Source: Nitrospirota bacterium
GTDB taxonomy: Bacteria; Nitrospirota; Thermodesulfovibrionia; Thermodesulfovibrionales; UBA6898
DNA: 64,000 nt
Direction: 5' to 3'
NCBI GenBank assembly: GCA_021825365.1
Contig: JAKAHR010000013.1
Coordinates: 1 to 64,000, forward strand
Below the pieces are notes generated by a model. That model saw only the letters and a program-made list of their open reading frames with translations. It searched no databases and was not told where the DNA came from. A program made the translations under genes and the position numbers. Every line of letters starts with the position of its first letter. The stretch's first letter is position 1. Positions 17,191-26,425 of this stretch are shown piece after piece.

Positions 17191-18203
17191 TACCAATCTC
17201 CCGAGGCGCCGCCTCCTCCGAAATCTCCGCCCCCGCCTCCGCCGAAGTCGCTGCCGCCTCCGCTGTCGAACCCGCCTCCGCCAAAGCCTCCGCCTGAGAA
17301 CCCGCCCGGCCAGAAACCGCCGCCACCGCCCCGGCCGCCGCCGAAGAGCATCGGCAGGAGAAGCCCGGCGATGAGCCCGATGACCGCGAGAATGACGAGC
17401 CCCGCAACGCCGACTGCCAGGGAAGAAAGCAGGACGCTGAGCGGAAGGCCGACCGCACCCCCTATCGCCCCGAGGGGGCGGGACATGCTGCCGAGCACCA
17501 CGACCGCAACCGCAGCGAATAGGAGAAAGGTGAACAGAGATGAAGAGCCCCGCTTCGTGCGCCGTTTGAGGGGTTCAGCCTTGAACTCCCCGCGCGTGGC
17601 ATCGATGATCGCCGCTATACCCGCCACGAAGCCGCCGTCATAGTCCCCCCTGCTGAACCGTGGTTTTACCGCGAGGTCGATGATCCTCCCTGCCAGGAGG
17701 TCAGTCAGTTTTCCTTCGAGGCCCCGGCCTACCTCGATCCGCATCTTCCTGTCCTGCTTTGCCACGATGAAGATGGCGCCGTTATCTTTTCCCTTCTGGC
17801 CGATCTTCCATGCCTCGGCCACTTTGATACCGTAGTCCTCTATGGGGACGCCCTCAAGAGACGCGACGGTAAGAATCACGACCTGGGTCGAATCCGATTT
17901 CTCGAAGGCTGCGAGATCGGTTTCGAGCCGGGACTTCACCTCCGGAGATATCATCCCTGCATAGTCGTTGACATAGCCCTGAAGCTTGGGAACATCAAGA
18001 GCGAGTGCGGTCCCGGCCAGGGGAAGACAAGTGAGAAGCATGAAGATTATTATCGCGGTGGTCAGGCGGCCCTTCACTCTGAAAGGATATTTTTCGACCG
18101 ATCTATACTCGTTCCGCCGCAGTGCCGGAACTCGCCTTGCTCGAACAACCGGCACTGCCGCACGCTCCATCTCGTTAAGATCGGTTTCCCGAAAATTATC
18201 CAT
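17190..18203 (-). CDS. TPM-domain protein with Gly-rich C-terminus (YgcG-like)
   Basis: This encodes 337 residues from ATG 18203. The mature part begins LDVPKLQGYVNDYAGMIS, the standard TPM start, after a signal-type helix at about 46-68. The TPM core has TQVVILTVASLEG and DNGAIFIVAKQDRKMRIEVGRGLEG. Hydrophobic helices follow near 215-285, then a Gly/Phe/Ser-rich tail (FGGGGF, GGGSDFGGGG) ending in ASGDW. A GTG at 18077 would put the signal peptide at the very N-terminus and is a plausible alternative start. Downstream of lemA, it forms the common LemA-TPM membrane pair of unknown function. Confidence 0.88.
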   Translation of the reverse strand: MDNFRETDLNEMERAAVPVVRARRVPALRRNEYRSVEKYPFRVKGRLTTAIIIFMLLTCLPLAGTALALDVPKLQGYVNDYAGMISPEVKSRLETDLAAFEKSDSTQVVILTVASLEGVPIEDYGIKVAEAWKIGQKGKDNGAIFIVAKQDRKMRIEVGRGLEGKLTDLLAGRIIDLAVKPRFSRGDYDGGFVAGIAAIIDATRGEFKAEPLKRRTKRGSSSLFTFLLFAAVAVVVLGSMSRPLGAIGGAVGLPLSVLLSSLAVGVAGLVILAVIGLIAGLLLPMLFGGGRGGGGGFWPGGFSGGGFGGGGFDSGGGSDFGGGGGGDFGGGGASGDW

Positions 18204-18237
18204 GTCGTTCAGGTCTGCCAGACCACCCCATCAGTGT

Positions 18238-18837
18238 CTACTTGCTGAAATCGACCTTCGGAGCCTTTTCAGCCCCAGCCTCCGCCTTGAACGGCTCCTT
18301 CAGTTTCAGGTGCAGGAGCATGCTGTTGGTGAGACTGTTGGGGAACGTCCGTATCGAAACGTTGAAGGTCTCTACCGTCTTGTTGAACCTGACGCGGGCG
18401 ACATTGATCCGGTTTTCCGTGCCTTCCAGCTGGTGCTGGAGGTCCTGGAAGTTCTGGTTGGCCTTCAGGTCAGGGTATTTCTCGACAACGACCATTAAAC
18501 GGGAGAGTGCGCTGGACATCGCTCCCTGGGCCTGCTGGAACTGCTGGAAGGCCTGGGGATTGTTGATCATGTCCTTGGTCATCTGTATGGAACCGACCTT
18601 TGCCCGCGCCTCGGTCACCGCCTGGAGGGTTTCTTTCTCATGCTTCGCATACCCCTTCACCACCTCAACCAGATTGGGGATGAGGTCGCTCCGCCGCTGG
18701 TAGGCTGCCTCCACATCACCCCACGCCGCCTTCACCGCCTCTTCGTTCGCCTGCATGGTGTTGTACCCGCAGCCCGAAAGACCCAACAGCAGTGTGCCGA
18801 GAATAATAAAGACAAGATTTCTTGCAAGTCTTTTCAT
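18238..18837 (-). CDS. lemA: LemA family lipoprotein
   Basis: This 199-residue protein begins [26 protein letters not shown]; the lipobox LSGC predicts a lipid-anchored Cys near 23. The LemA core follows: [36 protein letters not shown], and [14 protein letters not shown], all helical. The ATG 18837 is preceded by AAGGAGGAATCG. It is the first gene of the lemA-TPM-TPM operon. The role of the family is unknown beyond its membrane association. Confidence 0.93.
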   Translation of the reverse strand: MKRLARNLVFIILGTLLLGLSGCGYNTMQANEEAVKAAWGDVEAAYQRRSDLIPNLVEVVKGYAKHEKETLQAVTEARAKVGSIQMTKDMINNPQAFQQFQQAQGAMSSALSRLMVVVEKYPDLKANQNFQDLQHQLEGTENRINVARVRFNKTVETFNVSIRTFPNSLTNSMLLHLKLKEPFKAEAGAEKAPKVDFSK

Positions 18838-19065
18838 CGATTCCTCCTTAATGTAATGCCTGTCGGTTATTGTAGAACAAAAAGGGGAGGAAATACAGGG
18901 GGAGGAAAGCAGCGACGCACTTCCGCGGGGCACTGACAGTCATCAGGGAGCATGAGGTGGGTGCCGGCTTGTCTTCGCGGCATTTCTTTCCGGAATAAAC
19001 CGCCCGGGAGAGGTGTGACCTGAAATTGCTTTTATCCCGGAATTCCGCTACATTCTAAGTGAACC

Positions 19066-20685
19066 ATGGCACAAATCCGCTACAGAAAGAGATTCCTCGC
19101 GGGGCTGTTCATCGCCCTCCGGATCGTTGTCTCCTATAAGCTGGTGAAGGTCGCCGGCGTCTTCCGGTCTTCTGATTGGCTGTCCGCGTCGCTTTCGGGA
19201 CTCCACCGGCGCAACGCGGCATTGATACGCGAAAAGGCGCTGGAGATGAAGGGGGTGATGATCAAGGTCGGCCAGTTCCTCAGTTCGCGGATTGACTTTC
19301 TTCCGGACGAGTACATCGAGGAACTTTCGCGGCTGCAGGACCAGGTCCCGGCCCACGACTTCGGTGAGATCAGGCAGAGGATCATCGAAGAACTGGGTTC
19401 CGCCCCTGAGGATATATTCTCCGAATTCGACCCGGAACCCCTCGCCGCCGCATCCCTCGGCCAGGTGCACCGGGCTGTCCTCAGGGACGGGAGGGAGGCC
19501 GCTGTCAAGGTGCAGTACCCGGGCATCGAGAAGATCATCGAGACGGACATCAGGATGTTCGAGTTCCTGATACGGCTGATGCGCGGCAAGATGGGCTGGA
19601 TCAACCTCAGGGTGCTTCACGAAGAGTTTTCCCGGATCGTGCGTGCGGAACTCGACTACGGCCAGGAGGGTCGAAACGCCGAGCGGTTCAGGACGAATTT
19701 CCGGGAAGACGAGAGGGTGGTCATCCCCCGGGTCTACTGGGAATTCACCAGGGGGAAGGTCCTCACCCTCGAGTTTGTCCGGGGCATGAAGATAAGTGAA
19801 TGCGCCGCCATCAAGGCATCGGGCATGGACTGCAGGAAACTCGTGAACCTGCTTGCGGAGACCTATGCGAAGATGATCTTCGTCCATGGTTTTTTCCACG
19901 GGGACCCTCATCCCGGAAACATCTTCGTTGCCGAGGGGCCGACGCTCGTGTTCGTGGATTTCGGGATGGTGCAGGCGATATCCGACTCCACGCGGAGGAA
20001 CCTGAGGAGGTACGCCCGGGCGATCGTTGAAAACGATACCGCCGGCATCATCGAGGCTCTCGAAAGGATGGGGTTCCTCATCGAAGGCGCTGACTACAAG
20101 GCGATAGCAGAGGTCACCCAGGACCTGATCGACAAGTACCGGTACAGCACGCCGGACGAGCTGAAGTCCCTCACGGTGGACGATATAGGGGACGAGATCA
20201 ACAATATCCGCGGCGTCATCGACAACTTCCAGGTGCCGAATTACTTCATCCTCCTGGGCAGGACGATCGGTATGCTGAACGGCATGGCCTACCGTCTCAA
20301 TCCCGAGGTGAACATCATCGAGATCGCCAAACCCTATATCAGGGAATTCTTCAGGGGCAGCCAGGAAGATGTGGTCAACCAGGCCCTCGGTATGCTGAAG
20401 AAGAAGCTGGGGGAATTGGTCGATCTTCCCGCACAGGCGCATGCATTTCTCAAGAAGGCGAACAGGGGGGAGCTTTCCGTGCGGATCGGCAAGGCGGAGA
20501 TACAGGGAGTCGCGAGGCAGCTCACCTCGCTGTCGGACGTGATGCTGCTCGTGATCCTGACAGTGAATGCCTCGACGGCCGGACTGTTCTTCGCCCTGAT
20601 GGGGAACCAGACGCCTTCGCTTGTGGCCGCCGGATCGGCCGTTCTGCTCAGCCTTCTTTCGATCTTCCGGCTCTTAAAGAGGTAG
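19066..20685 (+). CDS. ABC1/UbiB-family atypical kinase
   Basis: This 539-residue protein has the ABC1 signature KGVMIKVGQFLSSR (about 60) and an Ala-rich nucleotide loop AAASLGQVHRA (about 130). It also has the kinase Lys in AAVKVQYPGI, the catalytic HGDPHPGNI (about 280) and the metal-binding VDFGMVQ. Two hydrophobic helices close the C-terminus (about 490-535), anchoring it in the membrane. UbiB-type proteins support quinone synthesis or lipid handling. Here it may act with the UbiA/UbiX quinone genes at 34.4-35.9 kb, though it is not linked to them. Confidence 0.92.
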   Translation: MAQIRYRKRFLAGLFIALRIVVSYKLVKVAGVFRSSDWLSASLSGLHRRNAALIREKALEMKGVMIKVGQFLSSRIDFLPDEYIEELSRLQDQVPAHDFGEIRQRIIEELGSAPEDIFSEFDPEPLAAASLGQVHRAVLRDGREAAVKVQYPGIEKIIETDIRMFEFLIRLMRGKMGWINLRVLHEEFSRIVRAELDYGQEGRNAERFRTNFREDERVVIPRVYWEFTRGKVLTLEFVRGMKISECAAIKASGMDCRKLVNLLAETYAKMIFVHGFFHGDPHPGNIFVAEGPTLVFVDFGMVQAISDSTRRNLRRYARAIVENDTAGIIEALERMGFLIEGADYKAIAEVTQDLIDKYRYSTPDELKSLTVDDIGDEINNIRGVIDNFQVPNYFILLGRTIGMLNGMAYRLNPEVNIIEIAKPYIREFFRGSQEDVVNQALGMLKKKLGELVDLPAQAHAFLKKANRGELSVRIGKAEIQGVARQLTSLSDVMLLVILTVNASTAGLFFALMGNQTPSLVAAGSAVLLSLLSIFRLLKR

Positions 20686-20696
20686 GGCGAACAGAC

Positions 20697-22595
20697 TCAC
20701 AGGACGGGGAGCGCCCCGTACTTCTTCGAGGTCGCTTCCTGTACCGAGAGGATGAGTTTGAAGGCCTCCTTCAGGAGAGCCCTTTCAAGAGAGCCGAGAT
20801 CCCGCGGATCTATGTGGTTATCCGGCTCCTTGCCCTCCTGCAACTGCCGATACTGGTGCCTGATACGCAGGGACATGAGAAACTCGAAGGCATGTTCGAG
20901 ATCGCCTGCGCCGTCCTGCGGCGTGCCCTGCCTGTCCTTGAGCTCCATGAGCCGCTCCAGAGTTGAGGTATGGTATACCTTTGCCTCAAGGGCGGAAAGC
21001 CGGACAGAATCGATGATCGGGCTGAGTCCGTTGATCTTGATGTTGAATGTCCCCTTGAAGTCGCCTTTGCGCTCGCAGGCGATTTTGCCGAGGAAATCAA
21101 GGGGCGGCCTGTTTTTGCCCACGACCGCAGCCATATGGGCGAAGAAGAGGCCCTTGTCCCTGATCTCATGGCCGAGATAGGCCCTGAGACGTTCGGCAAG
21201 GAGCAGGTTTCCGTGTATCGGCCTGAAATCAAAGAATACGAGGGATTGAAGAATAGCCTCGGGTGTCGGGGTGTTGATCCAGCCCGCAAAATATCTCTTC
21301 CAGACCCCCAGCGGCTGTCTCCATTGCGGATTGCTTGCCATGTAGTCCGCCTTGCAGGGGGGGAAGCCGCAACGGGAGAGGGCGTCTTTCATGCGGCCGG
21401 CAAACTCGGAGAAATATTCCCCGGCATCATCTACTCCGCCCTCCTGGTCTTCATAGATGATGGCATTGTCCTGGTCCGTCCTGAATGTCTGCTCCTTCCT
21501 TCCCTCGCTGCCGTAGACGATCCAGCAATAGCTCAGGGGAGGGCGGCCCAGTTTTGTTTCCGTGATTTCAAGTATCCTCTTTAAGAGACGGTCGTTGATC
21601 TCGGTGATGATCCTGCTGATCGTGCTCGCCTTTGCCCCTTCCCTGATGAGCATCGTGATGATCCTGTTTATCTTTCTTGATACCGGCACCAGCCCGTCGA
21701 TCGTGTCCTGGCCTTCGATCTCCCGCGCTACGGAGAGGGGGGAGGTCCCCTGCAGCATCATGAGATCATGGCTCGTGATGATCCCCTTGAGCTCCCCCTT
21801 GCCGACAACGAGCAGATGGTGGATATTGTACCGGATCATCTTGATGAGCGCCTCGAAGCAGTAGTCGCGGGCCTCCGATTTGATCAGGGCACTGCTCATG
21901 ATATCTCCGACCCGGCCGCTGATGTCCCTGCCCTTGGAAACGACCTTGGTCCTGAAGTCCGTATCGGTGATCATGCCGGAGGGCAGACCGTCGGAGTCGA
22001 GCAGTACAAGGGAGCTGATCTTATGGCCTGCCATCATATCGGCCGCCTCTTTGATGGATATATCCTCGGATGCGGTGATCACCTTGCTGGTCGCGAGATC
22101 TCCCAGGATATTCGTGAAGAGGAGTTTGTCTCCGCCTCCGTACAGCAGGGTCCGGTCGCATATCTCCCGGTAGGTCAGGTCCAGCAGTCTCTTCAGCATC
22201 GACCTGAAAAAAAACTCCGCAAATTCCGCATGCGTCCGCAGGACGGGGAGAAGATTCTCCCTCCTTATCTGGTAGCAGGAAGTATCATGTACCGCGACAA
22301 TAGTGTCTCGCGATATGTCACCGCATACCATGGAGAGCAAACCGAAAGAATCCCCGCTCGTCCTGCTGTCGACAAAGACCTCTTCGCCTTCATGTGTCCT
22401 GACGAAGATCTTTACTTCGCCCGAGACGATGATGCTGAGGTATTCCGGCGCGGGCCCGTCCTGGCGGAGGATCGTATGTCCCTTCGGATGAAACACCATC
22501 TGGAGATCCTGCAGCATGCCGGTGAGCGCTGCGTCGTCGAGGGAGCTGAAGGGAGGAGATTTCCTGAGGAGGTGTAATGCATCCTTAGTGAGCAT
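20697..22595 (-). CDS. cNMP-binding / CBS / DUF294 nucleotidyltransferase-like signalling protein
   Basis: This encodes 632 residues: cyclic-nucleotide-binding fold (about 15-130; FHPKGHTILRQDGPAPEYL), a CBS pair (about 170-290; VTDTDFRTKV-type word as ITDTDFRTKV), and a DUF294 nucleotidyltransferase domain with YGSEGRKEQTFRTDQDNAII (about 365). A DUF294 C-terminal helical domain completes it. The G-S-x(7)-D-Q-D pattern matches active Pol-beta-type transferases. Some related proteins modulate signalling; the substrate is unknown. It lies 36 bases after a stand-alone receiver gene and is likely co-transcribed with it. Confidence 0.9.
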   Translation of the reverse strand: MLTKDALHLLRKSPPFSSLDDAALTGMLQDLQMVFHPKGHTILRQDGPAPEYLSIIVSGEVKIFVRTHEGEEVFVDSRTSGDSFGLLSMVCGDISRDTIVAVHDTSCYQIRRENLLPVLRTHAEFAEFFFRSMLKRLLDLTYREICDRTLLYGGGDKLLFTNILGDLATSKVITASEDISIKEAADMMAGHKISSLVLLDSDGLPSGMITDTDFRTKVVSKGRDISGRVGDIMSSALIKSEARDYCFEALIKMIRYNIHHLLVVGKGELKGIITSHDLMMLQGTSPLSVAREIEGQDTIDGLVPVSRKINRIITMLIREGAKASTISRIITEINDRLLKRILEITETKLGRPPLSYCWIVYGSEGRKEQTFRTDQDNAIIYEDQEGGVDDAGEYFSEFAGRMKDALSRCGFPPCKADYMASNPQWRQPLGVWKRYFAGWINTPTPEAILQSLVFFDFRPIHGNLLLAERLRAYLGHEIRDKGLFFAHMAAVVGKNRPPLDFLGKIACERKGDFKGTFNIKINGLSPIIDSVRLSALEAKVYHTSTLERLMELKDRQGTPQDGAGDLEHAFEFLMSLRIRHQYRQLQEGKEPDNHIDPRDLGSLERALLKEAFKLILSVQEATSKKYGALPVL

Positions 22596-22631
22596 GGGGC
22601 CGCCCGGCTGTCACGGCGTTGAAAAAAGACG

Positions 22632-23012
22632 CTATCTGTTGCACGAATCGAGGGCGGTTCGTACCACCCTCTTCATCTCATCATGCATGAGTGGTTTTGC
22701 GATGAAGTCGCAGGCGCCGGCCTTCATGGCCTCGACCGCTGTCTCCAGGGAGGCATAGGCAGTAATAATGATCACCTTTTGCGAAGGGTTGGTCTTCCGG
22801 TATTTTGCAAGCAGTTCGATGCCGCTGATACCCGGCAGGATGATATCCGTGATGATGAGATGGTAGGTTCCTTTTTCGAGGAGCTTAAAGGCGTCTTCCG
22901 CGCTGCCCGCGATATCCACCTCATAGCCTTCGCGCATGAAGACCCTCTGCAGTGAGTTGCAAAGGGTATCCTCGTCCTCGACGATGAGCAGTCTCTCAGC
23001 CGGCATACTCAC
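22632..23012 (-). CDS. Stand-alone response regulator receiver
   Basis: This 126-residue protein consists only of a receiver: acidic pocket IVEDED (10-15), phospho-acceptor Asp in IITDIILPG (near 55), switch Thr in IIITAYAS, and Lys in FIAKPL (near 107). There is no output domain. It probably relays phosphate to or from a hybrid kinase, or regulates the cNMP/CBS protein encoded just downstream. Confidence 0.93.
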   Translation of the reverse strand: MSMPAERLLIVEDEDTLCNSLQRVFMREGYEVDIAGSAEDAFKLLEKGTYHLIITDIILPGISGIELLAKYRKTNPSQKVIIITAYASLETAVEAMKAGACDFIAKPLMHDEMKRVVRTALDSCNR

Positions 23013-23111
23013 AGGGGGCTCTGCGTAACCCCGTTTTACCCGCCCTTTCGCATTCAGCCTTGATGACTAGAGTATAACACAACGCCCGCCGGGATAGAGC
23101 ATCCGGTTTTT

Positions 23112-23906
23112 TCAGAGCGAGATCCCGTAGGCCTCGATAAAGGCCGCCTTTGCGTACTTATTGGAGGCATAGCCGAACCCCTTGTCTCCCCACGCCTTCG
23201 TGCCCCAGCTGTTTCGCACGATAAAGTAATCCGGCGTGTAGCCTACCAGACAGGCGGCATGGCCCGACACCGAGGTCTTCGGCAGGTACCGGTCCATTTC
23301 CCCCCTTGTCTTCAGCGCATGGTACCACGTGTCGTCCACCTCGAGACGGACGGCGATCGGGCCCTTCGTCGCCAGCCAGGTCCGCCACTTCTTCAGGTCG
23401 GAGCCGAGGTTGATATAGCTGGCGATCTTGAGCCTCGCGGCCATCGCATAAAAGGCCTCCGTGTCGCCCGGGTACAGGTCTCCGGTGCTGAAATCGAGGA
23501 CATCTTCATCAACAATGCCGAACTTGCGGGCGATGTCCAGGGCAGCCTTCAGGCTTGTGCCCTTCGTCTCGATGAAGGTGGTCGGGTAGGAGGTGAATTC
23601 ATCCGTCTCCTTGGCTGCCATCCAGATATACCGAACCGAGAGACGCTGCTCCTTCGAGATGCGGCCTTCCTTCACAAAGTGCCACCGGAGAAGGCCGTCG
23701 GACACCGCCCAGCCGACGCACGAGCCGGTACCCTTCTGGTCACCGACCTGCCACCAGGACTCACGCAGGTCCCTGGAGGCGGGGATCGATCCCTTCGCCT
23801 GCAGTATTCCGCCGGCGATTGCATGTTCGAACCGCCAGTCTTTTTCGATCTTCTGCGACGGAATGCAATTCAGGATCCTCTGTCCTGCCCTTCTCCGGTG
23901 AATCAT
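23112..23906 (-). CDS. Papain-family (C1A) cysteine peptidase
   Basis: The protein is about 264 residues. The oxyanion Gln and catalytic Cys are in GDQKGTGSCVGWAVSDG (about 55-70), the catalytic His in VSGHAACLVGY (about 220) and the Asn in VRNSWGTKAWGDKGFGY (about 235). All three catalytic residues are present in the right order. There is no clear signal peptide and only a short propeptide-like N-terminus, so it may act in the cytoplasm or be secreted by another route. It follows the MFS transporter after 48 bases. Confidence 0.9.
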   Translation of the reverse strand: MIHRRRAGQRILNCIPSQKIEKDWRFEHAIAGGILQAKGSIPASRDLRESWWQVGDQKGTGSCVGWAVSDGLLRWHFVKEGRISKEQRLSVRYIWMAAKETDEFTSYPTTFIETKGTSLKAALDIARKFGIVDEDVLDFSTGDLYPGDTEAFYAMAARLKIASYINLGSDLKKWRTWLATKGPIAVRLEVDDTWYHALKTRGEMDRYLPKTSVSGHAACLVGYTPDYFIVRNSWGTKAWGDKGFGYASNKYAKAAFIEAYGISL

Positions 23907-23954
23907 CCATACCCCCTTGGTGTCCCATTGGGCCGTCGCACCGACGCCCTCGTA

Positions 23955-25181
23955 TTATGTTGCCTTTCGGAAACCGTTTCTCCATGCATCCAGCCCGAAG
24001 ATGACCACAAACAGGATGCCGGCGGCAAAGGCGGTTGCGCTTCCATAGTAGAAAGTCGCCGACGGCCCCACCCGGTCCCAGAGTTGTCCGGCGATTACGC
24101 TGGCAGGGAAGGCGGCAAGGCCGATGGCGGTGTTGTATATCCCGTATCCCGTAGCCTTTGCATCATCGGGGATGATCGTCCCCAGATACGCCTTTTGAAC
24201 CCCCTCGGTAAGACCCATGAACACGCCGTACAGCAGAAAAAGCCCCCAGATATGCGGTATGTCCGTTGCCGACGCGAAGCCCCCGTAGACGAATCCGAAG
24301 AGGATGAAGCCTGCCAGGATTATCCTCTTCCTGCCGATCCTGTCGGAAAGGACACCGGCCGGATATGACGTGATGGCGTAGACCCCGTTGAAGGCGAGGT
24401 AGAGCAGGGGGATATGCGTGCCCTTGATGCCGACACTCGATGCCTTGAGTATGAGAAACACGTCGCTCGAGTTGCCTGCCGCAAACAGAAAGGTGATGCC
24501 GACGAAGGCCTTGAATCTCCAGTCAAAGGTCTTCAGGGAGAGGATTGGCCTGCCGGATGAGACCGCAGCCGACCGCTTTTCCCTGATGAACAGGAGGATT
24601 ACCAGCACCGCCAGGGCCGCGGGTAGGGCGGACAGCCAGAATACGAGGCGGTAGTCCTGGGGCGCGAGGGTCAGGATGATGAATGCGGCTGAAGGGCCCA
24701 GTACGGCCCCGAAGGTATCCATCGCCCGCTGAAACCCGAAGGACCTGCCCAGCTGATCCCGCCGTGATGATTCGGCGACAATCGCATCGCGCGGCGCGCC
24801 CCTGATGCCCTTTCCGACCCTGTCTACAAACCTGAAGGCGAGTACCTGATGCCAGGTGTTGGAGACCGCGATAAGCGGCCTGCTCAGCGTGGAAATACCG
24901 TAGCCTGCTATGAGGAGTATCTTCCTCTTCCCGATGAGGTCCGAGAACCAGCCCGAGAAGACCTTCAGGAGGCTGGCGGTGCTTTCCGCGATGCCTTCGA
25001 TCAGACCGATGACCGACTTGTTCACCCCGAGGACGGAACTGAGGAAGATCGGGACGAGGGGGTATATCATTTCGGAACTGAAGTCCATGAAGAGGCTGAC
25101 GAGTCCCGTGAAGAAGACGTTCCGGTGCAGCCCGGCTATTTTCTTTCCTGATACGGCAGTGTCAGTCGTCTTTTCCTCCAC
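23955..25181 (-). CDS. MFS transporter
   Basis: This 408-residue protein has about 12 hydrophobic helices. It has the MFS A-like loop between helices 2 and 3 (GWFSDLIGKRK) and its repeat after helix 8 (GVLSDRIGRKRI). An early motif DFSSEMIYPLVPIF resembles a subgroup found in many anaerobes; the substrate is unknown. The start ATG 25181 lies 20 bases inside the end of the DUF190 gene, so the two are probably translated together. Confidence 0.9.
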   Translation of the reverse strand: MEEKTTDTAVSGKKIAGLHRNVFFTGLVSLFMDFSSEMIYPLVPIFLSSVLGVNKSVIGLIEGIAESTASLLKVFSGWFSDLIGKRKILLIAGYGISTLSRPLIAVSNTWHQVLAFRFVDRVGKGIRGAPRDAIVAESSRRDQLGRSFGFQRAMDTFGAVLGPSAAFIILTLAPQDYRLVFWLSALPAALAVLVILLFIREKRSAAVSSGRPILSLKTFDWRFKAFVGITFLFAAGNSSDVFLILKASSVGIKGTHIPLLYLAFNGVYAITSYPAGVLSDRIGRKRIILAGFILFGFVYGGFASATDIPHIWGLFLLYGVFMGLTEGVQKAYLGTIIPDDAKATGYGIYNTAIGLAAFPASVIAGQLWDRVGPSATFYYGSATAFAAGILFVVIFGLDAWRNGFRKAT

Positions 25182-25503
25182 AGCAGGTTACGACATAGGT
25201 ATCACTGATCTCGACAAGGCCCTTCTTGACGACAGCGGTCACCGCCGGCAACACGGAGTTGATCATCTCCCCGGAGTCGACCGCCACGAGCATGACCGGC
25301 AGGCTTATGGACAGTTCAAGCATCTTTGCGGTATGGAAGACGCCGTCGCTTCCATAGCCGGCGATCCCCCGGAAGACGCTCACCCCGGCAATCTTGTTCC
25401 TGTAGAACAGATCGAGCAGGGCCTCATAGACCGGCTTTCCGCCTGTCTTGTCAGATTCGTCCACATACACCGACAACTTCTTTGCAGGTCCGCTTGTTAT
25501 CAT
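25162..25503 (-). CDS. DUF190 protein (PII-like fold), partner of CrcB
   Basis: This 113-residue protein has start ATG 25503 with GGAGGGACC as Shine-Dalgarno. It has the DUF190 pattern KLSVYVDESDKTGGKPVYEALL, then AGVSVFRGIAGYG and a C-terminal VVTCCGGKDD. DUF190 proteins have a ferredoxin/PII-like fold and are frequently encoded beside CrcB fluoride channels, as here (8-base gap). The C-C pair near the C-terminus could bind metal. It probably modulates the channel. Confidence 0.88.
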   Translation of the reverse strand: MITSGPAKKLSVYVDESDKTGGKPVYEALLDLFYRNKIAGVSVFRGIAGYGSDGVFHTAKMLELSISLPVMLVAVDSGEMINSVLPAVTAVVKKGLVEISDTYVVTCCGGKDD

Positions 25504-25511
25504 GGTCCCTC

Positions 25512-25886
25512 CTATAAGCAGCGGGCGGTTACTTCCCCCAGTTTCAGTGCAACAAAACCTACGGTTACGCTCAGCAGGACATTGAGAGCAGCAAAAAGCC
25601 ATTCGCTGTCCTTCAGCAGGGTCCCGGTCTCGAACTCGAAGGTGGAGAAGGTGGTATAGGCGCCCAGGAAACCCACGACCAGCAGGAGACGCCACTGGGG
25701 GCTGACAACGTACCTATCGGAAAAAAGGGTCATGAGCAGGCCGATGAGAAAACAGCCGCTGATGTTCACCACAAACGTCCCGAGGGGAAATATCTTTCCC
25801 CACCGCTGGCCGATCCAGAGGGCGACCGCATACCTGCTGACGGCTCCGAGAAATCCGCCGATGCCTATGATAAGTATATTGCGCAT
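25512..25886 (-). CDS. crcB: Fluoride ion channel CrcB (Fluc)
   Basis: This 124-residue protein has four hydrophobic helices. It carries GGFLGAVSRYAV (8-19), GTFVVNISGCFLIG (about 36-49; the channel Asn) and GFLGAYTTFSTFEFET (about 72-87; the Phe box and central Na site). Fluc proteins work as antiparallel dimers that let fluoride leave the cell. The start is ATG 25886. I found no convincing fluoride riboswitch in the region just upstream. Confidence 0.95.
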   Translation of the reverse strand: MRNILIIGIGGFLGAVSRYAVALWIGQRWGKIFPLGTFVVNISGCFLIGLLMTLFSDRYVVSPQWRLLLVVGFLGAYTTFSTFEFETGTLLKDSEWLFAALNVLLSVTVGFVALKLGEVTARCL

Positions 25887-25912
25887 GTGTCGGCAGCAAA
25901 GAAGGCCGTGTC

Positions 25913-26266
25913 TTAGAACGGCTCCCTGCACGTATATAGTATATCCCGAATCCGCGCCCTGCTGCCGCAGAAACAGACATGGCGGGAGACCCCTTTGCCC
26001 CCCGGCGATATCCTGATATTGTCCAGTTCGGTCCCCGTCGCCTGGCAACTCGTTTCGTCCTCAAAGACGGCAGTTACACACGAGGTGTTCAGGAGACGGG
26101 TTCCACTCCCGTGGTACCTGATCTTTACCGACGCCCCCGCCATCCTGCCGCAGCCCTTGGATGACTGCCTCCATTTTGAAACGACATATTCCCCTCCATA
26201 CGCTACTCCGGATGAAATAAGCAGAAAGACCGCCAACGATGATGCAAGGAACAGGCTCTTCTTCAT
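25913..26266 (-). CDS. Secreted small Cys-rich protein, unknown
   Basis: This encodes 117 residues with a clean signal peptide (MKKSLFLASSLAVFLLISSGVAYG, predicted cleavage after position 24) and Shine-Dalgarno GGGGAGGAAGCT. The mature part has six Cys (K-G-C-G, T-S-C twice, H-V-C-F-C, Y-T-C), which suggests disulfides in the periplasm. I do not recognise a family. It precedes crcB by 26 bases on the same strand and may be the first gene of the crcB-DUF190-MFS unit. Confidence 0.7.
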   Translation of the reverse strand: MKKSLFLASSLAVFLLISSGVAYGGEYVVSKWRQSSKGCGRMAGASVKIRYHGSGTRLLNTSCVTAVFEDETSCQATGTELDNIRISPGGKGVSRHVCFCGSRARIRDILYTCREPF

Positions 26267-26425
26267 AGCTTCCTCCCCGATGGAATTATGAGATCATCTA
26301 TGAAACCACAAAAAGGGGGGGGATTTCCAGAGGAATGAGGGGGGATGCGGAATTATGCCTGAGTCAGGCTAAAGGGGTGCGGGGCTGCTGGAGGCGGACA
26401 GGGGAGAACAGGACGGCGGCGAAAA

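Noticed and set aside
17220-17330. Tandem DNA repeat
   Set aside because: The periodic sequence is the coding of a Gly-rich tail in the YgcG-like protein and not a separate repeat element.
19048-20442. Minus-strand ORF of about 464 codons opposite the ABC1 kinase gene
   Set aside because: Shadow ORF; the plus strand has full kinase motifs.
25887-26425. Fluoride riboswitch upstream of crcB or of the secreted protein gene
   Set aside because: I could not find the conserved riboswitch core words in either leader.
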